From the NCBI GenBank assembly GCA_039720395.1, contig CM077828.1:26950717-27014716 (forward strand): 64,000 nt of DNA. The letters run 5' to 3'. Below, piece after piece: positions 12,401 to 23,686 of the stretch. Made by a program: the position numbers and the translations under genes. The notes under the pieces were generated by a model. That model searched no databases. It saw nothing but the letters and a program-made list of their open reading frames with translations, and had not been told where the DNA came from. Within the stretch, counting starts at the first letter, position 1; each line of letters opens with the position of its first letter. This DNA is from Liquidambar formosana (Eukaryota; Streptophyta; Magnoliopsida; Saxifragales; Altingiaceae).

Positions 12401-13719
12401 TATACTCTGTCCGTTGCTTCTGCCAACGCATCAACCCCTTTGAACAAACCTAGCCCTATTCCATAATTAACCAGTTCTCCTACCCAAAGTTTGGCATCTT
12501 CTTCAAATAGGCAACAAAGCAACAAAAATGACTTCGCTTCCGAATCCAAAAAATTGTAGCTCATCTTAATACTCTGATACACGTATTTCTCCATTCCTGG
12601 GATGTTTTCTGGGTTAGCCTTCTTTAGTTGTCCAAGTGCATTTTTCCATACTCCCTCCTCTTTACCTTTTAGTGCCGATCCAACGGTTACTATCGCGATC
12701 GGCAAACCGCCACATTCTTTCACAACCTCTTTTGCTATCCGATCCAGATCAGGTGAGTCTACAGAATTGCCTGCCTTCTCCTTGAACAGATTCCAAGCTT
12801 CTTGCTCAGATAGTACTCCGATTGTGAAATTCCGAAGAGTTCCCGTCGCATTGCAAGCATCTTGGCTTCGCGAAGTCAGCATGACCTTGCAACCCTTGTA
12901 AACGCCTCCAACAGGAATTCCGACCGCCTTCAAATCGAGCCCCTCCCAAACATCATCCAATATTACGAGGACCCTCTTACAATCCATTAGTTTATTCCGT
13001 AACGAAACTGCCCTTTCACGTAAATCATCATCCTTATTGAGCTTCAGATCTAACTTTCGTGCAATTTCATCTTGGATCTTTTTCAGATCCGGGGTTTGGG
13101 TAACAACTGTCATCACGATCTCATCAAACAATTTCTCTGCTTTTGCTCTTTCGCGAACTTTTTCTACCATTGTTGTCTTCCCTACGCCACCTAATCCGCA
13201 TATCCCAATCGCATTGACATTATCATCCTTCTGAGCCGCCATGATTTCTTCCATTATCGACATTCTGGATTCGAAATCCGCATAGTTTAACCAAGTATTC
13301 TCTGCTCGGAGCCCACTGACATCTTGCGTCTTCTTCTTCGCTTCCCAACTAAGCTCGTAACGTGAAATCAGATCTGGACACAACCCACCCATCCACCGTT
13401 TGTTTACTACTGTGGCTTCATCTTCGAGAAGTTTATTCACCTTTTCAATGATCTGGTTCGCAGTTGTTAGCCAGCTTTCAACGCCAGGTACAACACATTG
13501 TCCGTTCTTTTTGGCTTCATCGACTGAATGTTGCACGTCCTTTTGGATGACACCAAGTTTATCAGTTTCTGTTTTGAGAGTCTTCATGTTGCTGTCGTAG
13601 TCGATCACATAGCCAATATGTTCTCGCATCCGGGAGACCACGCTTTCTCCAATTTTGTCTGTGATGGAATTAGCCAAGTATTCTCCGACTTTCTCAGCGA
13701 TGGAAATAACAATCCCCAT
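6326..13719 (-). CDS. CC-NB-LRR disease resistance protein, five exons, about 1458 aa
   Basis: Predicted intracellular immune receptor of the class often labelled At4g27190-like. Exons on the minus strand: 13719-10783, 9331-8831, 8192-7860, 7721-7287 and 6496-6326. Each is a multiple of three, and all four introns are GT..AG in phase 0. Residues 1-170 are a coiled-coil domain. The NB-ARC shows a P-loop (GICGLGGVGKTT, 172-183), kinase-2 (LVILDDVWE, 251-259), RNBS-B (KVMLTSRS, 278-285), GLPL (CGGLPIAI, 336-343), an RNBS-D-like segment near 401-426 and an MHD-type motif reading VHD (463-465). LRRs of the loose CC-NB-LRR type begin near residue 540 and continue through exon 4. Exon 5 encodes an acidic repeat tail. 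The start is the ATG preceding MGIVISIAEK, downstream of a TATA box at 13876-13881. A 9-residue direct duplication (YGDGRELKE) follows the VHD motif. No stop or frameshift was seen, so I judge it intact; expression is untested. Confidence 0.9.
6690..6755 (-). pseudogene. NB-ARC kinase-2 micro-relic inside the last NLR intron
   Basis: On the minus strand this stretch translates as VLVILDDVG...LGGRR, matching the kinase-2 region of the NB-ARC domain, including its hydrophobic strand and DD pair, and then runs into a stop. It lies between exons 4 and 5. A parallel relic in unit 3 (about 42451-42519) reads ...LILNDVG...LGGRRIPFGG. It is too short to be an exon of known function. Confidence 0.55.
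7287..7721 (-). CDS. NLR exon 4 (LRR block)
   Basis: 145 codons. It begins LLFPSCLFQNLKSL after a GCAG acceptor and ends ELFERERQ before GTATGT. It contains the FQNLKSLYVKDCSNLRNLF-type unit common to this NLR class. Copies lie at about 32141-32575 (with a stop codon) and 42796-43224 (with a mutated acceptor). Confidence 0.85.
7860..8192 (-). CDS. NLR exon 3 (LRR block)
   Basis: 111 codons running from QIIFPSLEELRL to LERLINEK, with donor AAG|GTATGA. The terminal INEK resembles the LLINKK end of exon 1, suggesting that the LRR exons arose by exon duplication. Copies lie at about 32697-32930 and 43356-43667. Intron 2 (8193-8830) contains A-rich and (AT)n tracts only. Confidence 0.85.
8831..9331 (-). 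CDS. NLR exon 2 (LRR block)
   Basis: 167 codons. The acceptor is ...AACAG and the donor ...CAG|GTACTC. It encodes LRR segments such as FQNLQWLEVENC and ends in HEEVHKQ. The equivalent exon is present in the third paralogue (about 44094-44524) but missing from the second. Intron 1 upstream (9332-10782) is 1451 bp, AT-rich and without a credible gene. Confidence 0.85.
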
Positions 13720-14015
13720 TTATCTTTTCTTTTGCCTTCTCGGCTTCTTTCGTTCCTCCTGACACAAATGCAATTATAAGAGATTTGAAACCGACAAACA
13801 ACAAGAAGAACAAAGAGTTCCACTGCAATCAAATTGATCAGAAGGAAGCTTTGCCGATTGTAACTTCGACCCCTGTATATAAGAAGAACTAAGAATACAA
13901 ATATTCAAGAGCAGAGATTTTCACCACCTAGTAATGGATCAGAAGAATGATAATAAAGTGATAAGAGAAGCGAGTACAGAGAAGGTAGAGAACTGGAGAT
14001 GACAATATGAGTAGA
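13720..14015 (-). promoter_or_regulatory. NLR leader and proximal promoter
   Basis: This lies upstream of the NLR start codon. A TGTATATA box at about 13874-13881 sits some 157 bp upstream of the ATG, suggesting transcription from near 13850. The same leader-plus-TATA block recurs at about 24415-24690 and 28215-28460, and a diverged form at 14500-14720 and 18290-18490. This repetition marks it as the duplicated NLR 5' region. No individual regulatory motif can be claimed. Confidence 0.6.
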
Positions 14016-14060
14016 AATGTAGATAAGTATATGTTATGGTAAAATTTATCAAAATCCTAA

Positions 14061-14074
14061 GTCGCCCCGCGGCG

Positions 14075-14107
<33 letters not shown>

Positions 14108-14125
14108 GGGGGGGTGTGTGGGGGA
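14061..14125. repeat. GC-rich hairpin followed by a poly-G tract upstream of the NLR gene
   Basis: A short CCCCGCGGCGCGGGG palindrome leads into an uninterrupted run of about 31 G (14076-14106), then 7 G and 5 G after T/GT interruptions. It is absent from the paralogous leaders. The exact length may be unreliable because long homopolymers are hard to sequence. On the NLR strand it is a C-run about 360-400 bp upstream of the ATG. Confidence 0.75.
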
Positions 14126-14499
14126 TTAGAGCAAAAATATATTTGTTGATGTAGGCTACCTTCTCTAGTTCTCTGCCAAAGCCATTATGTCAAAGTGGTA
14201 CAAGCATCGTATTTGAAACGAAGTGACGGGTTCAGGGAATTGAACCTTACAGTAAATCAAAAGCATAACCTTGTTTCCCTTTGATTTATACCCTGCTCAA
14301 CCCAACCTAGGATCAATTGGAACTTTAGGCGAGTGATTTGTATGTGCAGGCTTGACACTTGATTGGTGTTGATTTTTAAGTCAATATCTGAGACTTTGCC
14401 TAGAGACTAAATAGCAGTATTGGATTTGGTCAGGCTTTGAGTTCTTTCATCCCTTCAACCCTTTTTTGTTCTATTAATTAATTTTCTTCAATGCAGATG

Positions 14500-14720
14500 C
14501 AAAATAAGATGTGAACGGGATATAGAACAACAAAAACAAACGATTCCACTAGAATCCAACCGAAAGGAAGAAAAGAAGCTTTCCCAGATGTACCTCTCTT
14601 GATCTCCTACATAGAACAAAGGAGCATATAAAACAGAGTTCAGCAGCAGATAGAAGCAGAGATATTCACCAGCCACCTAGTAGATCACAAGAATGTTAAT
14701 GTCAACTGAATGATAGAAAA
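14500..14720 (-). repeat. Orphan copy of the NLR leader
   Basis: This is diverged from the leader at 13745-13860 but shares the TTCCACTNNAATC core and flanking purine-rich text. It also closely matches 18290-18490, and in part 28480-28620. No NLR coding exon follows on the minus strand. The 60-aa frames found here and at 18289-18474 look alike only because the DNA is duplicated. Confidence 0.55.
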
Positions 14721-14769
14721 AATGATAATCTGAGCAGGAGGAGCAAAGATATTGACAGGCCAATAACAG

Positions 14770-15230
14770 TACAAGTTCAAATGGTAAGTAAGTTGCTTTA
14801 AATAGTAAGTGGTACACTTGAAATGGTAAGTAAGTTACTTAATTCAAATGGTAAACAGACACTAAGGCCATGTTTGTTTGGTTGGAATGGAATGGGTGGG
14901 AATGGAATCTGATTCTATGCTTAAAATAGTCTGGAATGAAATGAGATTGAAATAAACATTATGTAATGAATATCATCATAATTTACTACTGCTATTTGAT
15001 TCCATTCCCATTTAATTACTTCAACCAAACACGTCGATTGGAATAAATTAGAATATGATTCCATTCCATCCTCCATTCCATTCTAACCAAACAAACATAG
15101 CTTAAATGTTAAATAATTTCACTTGAAATAATAAATGGGTCACTTCACTTAAAATGGTAAGTAAATCATTTCAAATAGTAAATAAATTACTTGTAAATGA
15201 TAAATGAATATGATAAGCTAAATATTTTGC
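14770..15230. repeat. Degenerate tandem array interrupted by a MITE
   Basis: Diverged copies of a unit resembling CTTGAAATGGTAAGTAAGT repeat irregularly on both sides of the MITE at 14866-15102. The unit length varies around 20-25 bp. I infer a decayed minisatellite. Confidence 0.5.
14866..15102. mobile_element. Tourist-like MITE, 237 bp
   Basis: Terminal inverted repeats start GGCCATGTTTGTTTGG and end CCAAACAAACATAGCT. Flanking TAA trinucleotides at 14863-14865 and 15103-15105 fit the 3-bp target duplication of PIF/Harbinger elements. The subterminal TGGAATGGAATG and its complement near the right end extend the inverted repeat. There is no coding capacity. Confidence 0.75.
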
Positions 15231-16479
15231 GGGTTCCATAGAAGTACCCCTAAGACAATGACAGTACAAGTTCAAAATTGGGCACGGATCCTCTTCATTA
15301 GAGTAAAACTACTAGGACATCACAAAGCAACATGTCATATATTTTGTAGATCAAACGGATGAGATTGCTAAAGCTGCTGTGGTGTGGCAAAACACAGTCG
15401 TTTTCTAAGAGTTCTGATATGTTAAGTGTCAACAGCATCAAGCATCTCGAGTCGGAGGTCTGTAATACGACAAGCACCCCTAGCTAATCGAACCTGCACG
15501 TGAAGGGATCGATGGTGCACACGTGCTTCTTACTCTAGAAACCGTTCTCCTTCACTCCGCCTTTAAATCTCCTTCCTTGCCGTTGTCGAAGCCACGGGGA
15601 TGAATCCAGATCTGAAGATGAGGCTGCGATCTAAGTTAGTTGCTGTAAGGGGGAGTTGCAGGTGGTGCAAAGAAGGAGAGTTGCTGGGTTAGATTGTGGC
15701 TGGTGGTCGTGGGCTATGGTGAAACGATAGCCTCAGGTGCATGAGAGAGGAAGAGTGTAATGGTAGTGGACTGTGGGTGTAACCACCGGAAATAAAGAAA
15801 ACTTGTCGCCGAGGACAAGCTTCACCAGAATAGAGGCTGCATCCTCCTAGAAATGGATGGAAAAATGCCAACCCCTTTGATGTAGAACAGATTGCTTAAG
15901 TTTAGGACTTTTAATTTATAGTTCTAGTTTAATTAGGTTATTTATTAAGTTTAGGACTTTTGAGTTATAGTTCTAGTCAAATTAGATTTTGTAGCCTATA
16001 TAAAGGCTACCTTCTTTCATTGTAAAAAAACTTTCATTCAATAAAGAATTTTCTTTCTGAGATCTTATTCTCTGAGCTCATGGATTCAAGTGTGTTATTC
16101 TTTTGTTCGTGGATTCGAACGATTTTCCAAGAAGCAGGCGGTGCCCTACTTCTTCATAAGCTTTCGCTGCGTCACCCTTGCTTTAAATTAGGGGTCAACC
16201 CAGTCAACAAGCACAACCCCAGCTTGTTTAGCGGTTTGCTTAAGTTCTTCAATGTGAAGATTTCTCAATAGTTAGCATTCTTGTATTTTCATTGATGATT
16301 GCAGTGGTGGGAGGGAGGATCTGCACCATTTTATAGTACTTACAAAATAAAAGCAAACAAAATTGTTTCAATTTTGTCTATAAATCTTTGGATTTGGCAT
16401 TATTACGATTTGGGAGTGCCTGGACATGAGATAGTCCAAATGCTTTTGGGAGAAGTAAGTTAAGACAAAAGGGTTTTCT
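15230..16479. other. Gene-free stretch with an LTR-like segment
   Basis: No gene was recognised. At about 15885-16280 the sequence has LTR-like traits: paired direct repeats TTAAGTTTAGGACTTTT, a TATATAAAGG box within a short palindrome (about 15990-16010) and a nearby AATAAAG signal. No second copy, target duplication or primer binding site is visible, so a solo LTR is only a suggestion. Confidence 0.3.
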
Positions 16480-17345
16480 GGAAAAAATATCATATACCTA
16501 CATCCATTATTTATAAAATTGGACATAATTTCATATATCGGTTAAACTTTTTAACTTAAAAACTTAACGTAACATAGTATAAAAGAATATCGTTCTACAT
16601 GAAAACGAAACCTTCTCACTCTCTCGATGAGTGGGAGTAGTTTTTATGGTACTAATATCTCCCAAAAAATAAAAATGACAGAAAATTAGTAGACATAGCA
16701 AAGAATAAGTAGATCTAACCAAAAAATAATAATAAATTTTTAAAAGAAAAAAGAAGGAAAGATCTTATCAAAAAACAAGAGATCTAAATAGGTAAGAGAG
16801 TCGAATTCGTACGAGCGTATTTTGTTGATCGACAGCAGTGGTAAGGACGATGAGTTTCTGGCTCCGATCGCAAGGTGCGTAGTGATCAACGTTCAACGAC
16901 CTCTCTTTGCCTCTCAAGTCTTACAGGTCTTTCTTCATCCTTCTTATCTTAGTATTCTTCACTTTTCAATAATGCACCCACGCCTTTCTCGACACAATTT
17001 ACGTAAAGTAAATATTTCCCTCTAATCTTTGAAAAATCTTCTCAAAGCTGTCCCCCACTTGATAGTTGGGGAAATTACAAAAGCAACCTTTTAGCTGACC
17101 ATGTGCAGATAAGGGCCTTTTAGTCCAGAGACTAAAATTCACTTTTACAGTTTTATGAGGCTACTACTCCATTCGGTAGAGAAGGGCAAACTTGCCATTT
17201 TGTGTGAGGTGAAGAGCTGAATATTGTTTTGTAGTTGGTAGAATTAAATTGGGCAAAGAGTTGTGTTGAGTGTAGTTGAGAACAGTCAATGTACTGAAAT
17301 ATAGAAAATCTCCCACAACCGGACCTACTGGTAATTTCCCCAAAA
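16480..17345. repeat. Segmental duplicate, partner at about 24770-25630
   Basis: Long blocks match the partner with few differences, for example the stretch around GGGGAAATTACAAAAGCAAC at 17067 and 25372. The partner carries an 18-bp in-frame insertion in a short frame near 25177. I see no gene in it. It looks like intergenic DNA copied along with the NLR locus. Confidence 0.7.
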
Positions 17346-17404
17346 ATATACTCCGTATTTGTTGATGTAGGCCTACCTTCTCTAGTTCTCTTCCAAAGCC
17401 ATTA

Positions 17405-17985
17405 GAGCATCTCCAGCCATGTGAGCTAAATAAGATGTGCTATTGCTATTTTAGCACATGCTACAGTGCCAAATGCTATAATTTAACACAATGTGCTCCA
17501 ATGATGCAAATAAATGTAATGTGCTATTTTTTGCCACAAGTTCAACTCTTTCCACAGATTTGAGGTCTCGTAAGATAGTGAATAAGGTATATCGTGAATC
17601 AAATGCAATGTTGCTTGAGTGGAATGAATGAGTTAAAAAAAAGGGTATGTCTTCTGGTTTTTTTTTTTATTTTATTTTTTTATTTTAAGATTTCAATATT
17701 ATTTTTGAAAATATTGTATTTATTTATGGGCTGTTTGTTTACTGAGAAAATTTTGGAAGAAAAATGGAAGAAAAGAAGTTGCTGGTGTGTTTAATTGTTG
17801 AGAAAGGGAGGAAAAGTTTACATGGCAAATAAAGCAATAGCTCACCCTTGTGCCAAATATAGCACAAGGGTGAGCTATTTCTATATTTAGCACATGCATT
17901 TAGCTTACCATTGGAGCATCCCAACTTGTAATAAATGCAATAATATAGGAATAGCACACCATATAGCTCACCATTGGAGATGCTC
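17405..17985. mobile_element. MITE with GAGCATCTCCA termini, 581 bp, TTA target duplication
   Basis: The ends are GAGCATCTCCA and TGGAGATGCTC. TTA occurs at 17402-17404 and again at 17986-17988. The paralogous uninterrupted sequence at 14181-14200 has a single TTA (GCCATTATGTCAAAG), so the insertion and its 3-bp duplication are directly visible. The interior has a further inverted repeat around 17838-17885 (ATAGCTCACCCTTGTG and its complement). There is no coding capacity. The TTA duplication suggests the PIF/Harbinger group. Confidence 0.85.
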
Positions 17986-18289
17986 TTATATCAAAGTGGT
18001 ACAAGCATTGTATTTGAAACGAAGTGACGATGGGTTCAGGGAATTGAATCTTACAGTAAAACAAAAGCCTGACCTTGTTTCCCTTTGATTTATACCCTGC
18101 TCAACCCCACCTAGAATCAATTGGAACTTTAGGTGAGTGATTTGTATGTGCAGGCTTGACCCTTGATTGGAGTTGATTTTTAAGTCAATATCTGAGACTT
18201 TGCCTAGAGACTAGATAGCAATATTGGATTTTGGTCAGGCTTTGAGTTTTTTCATCCCTTCAATCCTTTTTTGTTCAGTTAGTTTTCTT

Positions 18290-18490
18290 CAATGCAGATG
18301 CAAAATAAGATGTGAACGGGATATAGAACAACAAAAAGAAACGGTTCCACTGGAATCCAACCGAAAGAAAAAACCAGAAGCTTTTCCAACTAGACGTACC
18401 TCTCTTGATCTCCTACATAGAACAAAGGAGCATACAAAACAGAGCAGATAGGAGCAGAGATATTCACCAGCCACCTAGTAAATTACAAGA
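18290..18490 (-). repeat. Orphan copy of the NLR leader
   Basis: This closely matches 14500-14720, including the GTACCTCTCTTGATCTCCTA block. No NLR coding exon follows. Upstream text is also shared with 14190-14480, so this is a larger duplicated block into which the 17405-17985 MITE inserted. Confidence 0.55.
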
Positions 18491-19756
18491 ATATTAATGT
18501 CAACTGAATGAACAATAAAATGATAATTTGAGCAGAGATATTCACCAGCCACTAGTAGATCACAAGAACAACAATGACGACTTTGTGAACAGCACAATAA
18601 TAATCCAAGCAACAGGCACCCACCACAAGTAGATCACTGAGAATGATACTCAGCTCTATGAACAGCACTATGACAATCTAAGTATGCTTTGACTAAGGCA
18701 CGTTCTCGATTTGTCTCGTGGAAGTAAATCTTCCCTTTAAAATATTGCACCACGATTTTCAATTTCTCGATACAATTTTAGATGAATTAAATATTTCTCA
18801 TTGATTATAATTAAATATTTCATTGATCTTAGAAAATGGTGTCACTTTAAAAAGCTGTCTCCCATGTGATTTTTTTTTTTCTTTTTCCGCTTTGAAATAA
18901 AGTTTGGAGGCAACTCAAGTCGAGAATTAAGCACTACTGCGGGCTGGGGCAAGAAATTAAATGCACAGCTTTTTACGGACTATATTTTTAAAACAAACCA
19001 CTGACTTTTTTTATTTTTTTCCTTCTTGGCTAGGACGCTGTCAGGGTCAGACCAGTTTCAAGACAAGGAGAAAGAAAACAAGGGCTTGCTAGGCAGTCTC
19101 CACTTGCTGAAATCTTATTTAATTAATACTCTCCACAAGGAAGACCTTGATTGTTTTAAAGATTAATAATTTTGTAGTCAGGTCTTAGTTTGTTAAGAGT
19201 ATTCAAACAAAAAGTCATGTATAAACGGGATTGCTATACGGTATGATGTGGCCATTGTTTGATCCTTGTTTTCAAAATTTCAAAAAAAAAAAGAAAAAAA
19301 AAAAATCTACATGTGGTCTGAATTCAAAATTGCTTCACCACATCAATTCAGTGTAGAAATTTCATTCGAATTTGACGTAGCCAAAAGCGTAAACAATAAA
19401 AAGGGCATAGTCTTCTTCTTAGAAATCACTCGAGTCCATGTCAAAGGGAAACACACTCGAATCCACGAGCAAAAGAGAGTAAAACTCTAAAATGAATCCG
19501 TTATTAATCAAAAGTTCAATTCCCTTTGCTAAAAGGCTTACAACTTAATTTATAGAAAACCTAGTTCTTGCAAAACAAGAAATAACAAAATTAAGAATTG
19601 CCAAAAATTACCAAAACTGATAAATCCCGTTTTTTGACTTTGAAGGCTTCAAAAAACCCCAAAACACTTGGCAACCTTTTAAAATTGACTCTAATTAATA
19701 TAATAACCTATAAGGACTCAATTTTTTCTTATTAATCCTTAAAAACTACATAATAC

Positions 19757-19791
<35 letters not shown>

Positions 19792-20724
19792 AAGGTAAAT
19801 TAAACCGTAAATTAAATAAAAACAAAAATTACAAAATTAATAATAAAAAATAACTTTGCTCGGTTTTTTGTCTTACATCATAATTGCATTTCCTAATCAG
19901 TTTCAGCTATCTCATTACCAACCCACCTTGATAAATAATACAAGTAAAAACAATAATAGGGATTGCCATCTATGATTGCTCTCTATTTCTTCCATCATAA
20001 CAAAACACATGGAAATAGCACTGCTTCAAGACACATGTCATTGCAAGGGGTAAAGGTTCTACTAAGAAACATGGTAAACTGCCCATGCATATGAAGTAAT
20101 TATGGAAGTTTTTTTGTTCTGTCTAGAGGCAGCGAAATAATGAATTTCAAATTTCATTGCTTCTATTTGCCTTAATGGCATCAGAATTGAGACATATTTT
20201 TGCTTTAATGGCATCAGCGAAATTTTTCCATGTAGAGGTCCTATTTCTAGCGCCACCCTTGCATTTTATACTTTGATCTTTTCTTAAAATACATATTTGC
20301 CACACCTAGTTTTCTTTAAACCCTATTATTTTTCTTTCCAACCCTCCCATTTTTTATTTTTTTCTTGATATAAAACACTTAATTCTAAATAATAATGAAG
20401 CTACTCTATAACGCTTTAAAAAAATGAGACCTCAGCAATGACAATTGTAAATGTATTAAACTAAAATATAATTTGTCAATGAATCAGAATTTTTTGTAAT
20501 TTTTTTTTACCTCCAAATAATAGGATAAGAAAAATTTTTGAATCAAAGCCTTCTCGATTTTTAAATTAGGATAAAGTTTGCCACCTTGAACTAAATTCTT
20601 GGCTCTGTCCCCATAGATAAGTATATGTCATGGTAAATTTACCATAACATATATTTGTTGATGTAGAAATGTATATTCTAAGTTTTATCACCCACCCAAA
20701 AAACACTCCATATATTTGTTGACA
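18491..20724. other. Duplicated spacer, no gene recognised
   Basis: Blocks at about 18540-19110 and 19210-19370 match 28640-29600 and 30010-30175, for instance around AGGCAGTCTCCACTTGCTG. A 38-base A-run starts near 19760. AT-rich text follows, with no open frame showing a recognisable domain. Confidence 0.5.
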
Positions 20725-23686
20725 CTAGTTGGTGCCCACGTGCGTTGCACGAGAAAGTATTTAATTGATAGATTTATTTTTCTTTCAAAGGAAAATATAT
20801 ATTGATTTAACAAATTTAAATGTTAAATGCACGTCCAATGTTTTATCTTAGGAAAATACTACTTCACTCATGTTTTATCCTATCAATTCATGCATTAAAA
20901 TCATAAGAATATGATAAATGCATTGGATAAAAATCTATGTAGACTATACAATTTCAGTAGGTAGACTATCCATAACTTATGATAATTTTTTTTTCTCAAA
21001 ATAAAACAAAAAAATAAATAGGTATAGTTCTACTGAAGTAGAAAATTAAAAAATATTTCCTGCTATCTCATTTTTCCTGCAAAATCATATAATTAAGGGT
21101 CTATTTGGACATCTAATTCGAATTTAAACAATTGAAAAAAAAATTATAGTATTTTAGATGCAAATCTATCATTAAAAAAAAAAAAAAAAAAATTAGAGCC
21201 ATCACTATATTTGATGTTATAGGATCAATTCTTGGAAATTCATGAACTGCCACTATTTTGAATTTCTACTCTTATTTGTAATGATGATCATTACTAAAAT
21301 ATTATCTAAAATTTCTTAAATTGTCTAATATCGAATTTGATGCCCATATAGACCCTAATAAAAAATTCAAACTACACAACCTATTGCTAAAATGTTATCA
21401 AAACGAACCTATAATCATAAAAATAATACCTATAATCATAAAAATAATACGAAGTAATAGTAATTAAAATCTCGTCAAGCACGCTCACAGTAAAGACTCT
21501 CATTGAACCAAATTTGAATGTGCTTGTAAGCACCTTCACTTTGCCTGTCTTCGATGGAAGAGTGTGGAAAACGAACCACGAACGAATAGAGTAAAAAGGG
21601 AGAAAAAAAGAAGAAGAAGAAATAAACGAATATAGTTCATATTATGCATGATTTAAAACACAAAATTAGTGATAATAAGAAACCCTATTAAAAGGAAGTT
21701 TAATTGGAAGGAAACTTCCACCAATGATAAAACCTAAGAGACTATGTGTCTATGTATGCACACATTAAGTGGAAAATAAAAGAAAATCCATGCAGTTCAC
21801 ACACTATCTTGAAGACAAAAAAAATAATTTATAATACATATGAAAATTACATACCAAATAGTATAAGATGCCAAGTCTGCATATTTTACAAACGCCATAA
21901 TTCCATACTTCGTATACACCAATCCAATGATTTCATGATAGCTTAAACAATTTGTACCTTGGAGGCTACACGTGCGGCTGCCATTAGTCTTAACTTGGGA
22001 TGTAGCAAGTTTCAAATTATATGGGTTTTTGTTAGGGTTACATGTTAATTAAAGAATCAATGTTATAGAGAAAGACTTCCTATCAAAGACGTTACAAAGA
22101 AGGATTTTCTAAAGATGTATTCTTGTGGTTGAAGAGTAATTTGAATGCTTGAATAAAATTTTTGTCATGTGAAAATAAGTTGGTGCTGGGTTCCTATTAG
22201 GTTCAACATAGGCTATGCTTGGGGCATGCCGCATCTCACCAGACCAAGGATTCGATCATCAAATAAGCTAAGAACAGCCCAATTAAGAACAGCGCATGAC
22301 ATGCCAATTTGCAAAGAGCTATTTGGTTTAGATATTGTTTTCAAAATGGATAGCTCTATCGTCCATAAAAGATTCATCTTCTCTCTCGATCGGCTTAAAT
22401 ATGTGCTCAAAGCTAGGTTTTTGAAGCCGATAGTGATATGACGCCTAATTCTATTTATTATAATGACTGGTCTCCTATATGGTATTAGGGTTAAAATTAG
22501 TGGTTTTTTTATCTGAGGTATATCCTGTATTTTATTTTATTTTTATTTTATAAATCCAACTGTCATCTATATTTCTTTTTCTCCCTCACCATCAATAATC
22601 CATGAATCTTTTTTTCATATATATTCTTTTTTAGGGCCTGTACATATATATTTTTACTCCTCTTTATCAGGGTTTTTCGTTCATGGGTTTCTTCGTTCAT
22701 GGTTTTCTACTTATTCCCTTTAAGAGTCTCTATTTTGTAAAAAAAATTTCTTTCTATTTAAACATAAAAAACCTTTATTCAAATTTAGATTTTGATTATA
22801 TTATTTTCAACAGATTCATTGAAGCAGAAATTATTACATAAGTGAAGTTTGTTAGACAAAAACTTACCGGACAAAGACGCAATTGTAAAAGAAGATAGAA
22901 GATGCTGGTGTAGAAGAAGATAGTAGATGCAGTTGTTGAAGAATGTAGAAGACTCAGTTGCTAAAAAATGTTGAAGAAGGTGGAATAAGCAGTTGCTAGG
23001 GAGAAGAAACATGAGATGCAGTTGTTGGAGAAGAACTGTGAGGCTAATTTGCTGTGTGTTTAATAATATTTGTACGTTAGGGTTATACGAATTCTAAGAT
23101 GTTTGTGATTATATTTCTATATATGTGTTATTAGGGTTTTAAATTAAAACTAATGCATGGACGGTTATGATGGGATGTGTGGGACATCTCAAACATGATT
23201 AAAATCATATATGTATATATAAAAGATATATTGAATATGACTGTAAGAGAACTCACCCTAGGGCTAGGGCTGGGGCTGATACTCTTCTACACTCGTTGCT
23301 CCTGTCTTCTTGTTTTGGTTTTGACCCGTTGCCTCAATACTAAATTGTTCAGGACGGCTAGGAGGCATAAGAAGGAATATGGATATAAGAGAGAAAATAC
23401 ATTATTGCACCACCTACAAGGCTACAAAGAAAACGAAATATCTAGGGTTTAAGATGCATTCAATAAACCTTACAAGGTCTCTCTACATATACACTATACA
23501 TATACAGTAAGAGAGGAAAGTTTTAGAATATATTAAGTTATGTGTTTTAGAATTATAGTTTCCATATTACTATATTTCCTATATATATGCAGAAGGGTGG
23601 GTAGTTGTGTATTTAAAAATTAAAATAAGGGTATATTAGTCAATCAAAAGTTTTTCTTACATTCATCTTTTTATAGGTAGTATAGA
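20725..23686 (-). mobile_element. Non-autonomous Helitron, about 2.96 kb
   Basis: Read on the minus strand it starts TCTATACTACC (23686 downward, preceded by A) and ends CTAG (20728-20725, followed by T). A CGTGC-AAC-GCACG hairpin (20751-20739) lies ten bases before the end. The flanks (GTTGACA and TAGGCCTACC) rejoin to match the uninterrupted paralogue near 17360-17377, differing mainly in two bases, so insertion between A and T without duplication is supported. The first bases match the Helitron at 496. No Rep/helicase domain was found, and open frames inside are short. A Tourist-like MITE (21097-21355) is nested in it. Confidence 0.83.
21097..21355. mobile_element. Tourist-like MITE nested in the Helitron, 259 bp
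   Basis: The ends are GGGTCTATTTGGACATCTAA and the complementary TGCCCATATAGACCC. They are flanked by TAA at 21094-21096 and 21356-21358. It belongs to the same family as the elements at 30587, 36015 and 40064 (shared AATTCGAAtTTAAACAATT subterminal text). Its nesting shows that it inserted after, or moved with, the Helitron. Confidence 0.75.

Noticed and set aside
14181..14260. Possible tRNA-derived (SINE-like) repeat with GGGTTCAGGGAATTGAAC text
   Set aside because: No proper A and B boxes at the right spacing and no cloverleaf. The repetition in the window is due to segmental duplication.
15885..16280. Candidate solo LTR
   Set aside because: TATA and AATAAA signals are suggestive, but there is no second copy, target duplication or clear TG..CA ends, so it is kept only as a low-confidence remark.
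14488..18474. Similar 60-aa minus frames at 14488-14676 and 18289-18474
   Set aside because: The similarity is explained by duplication of the NLR leader DNA. The frames differ in ways that do not preserve a protein.
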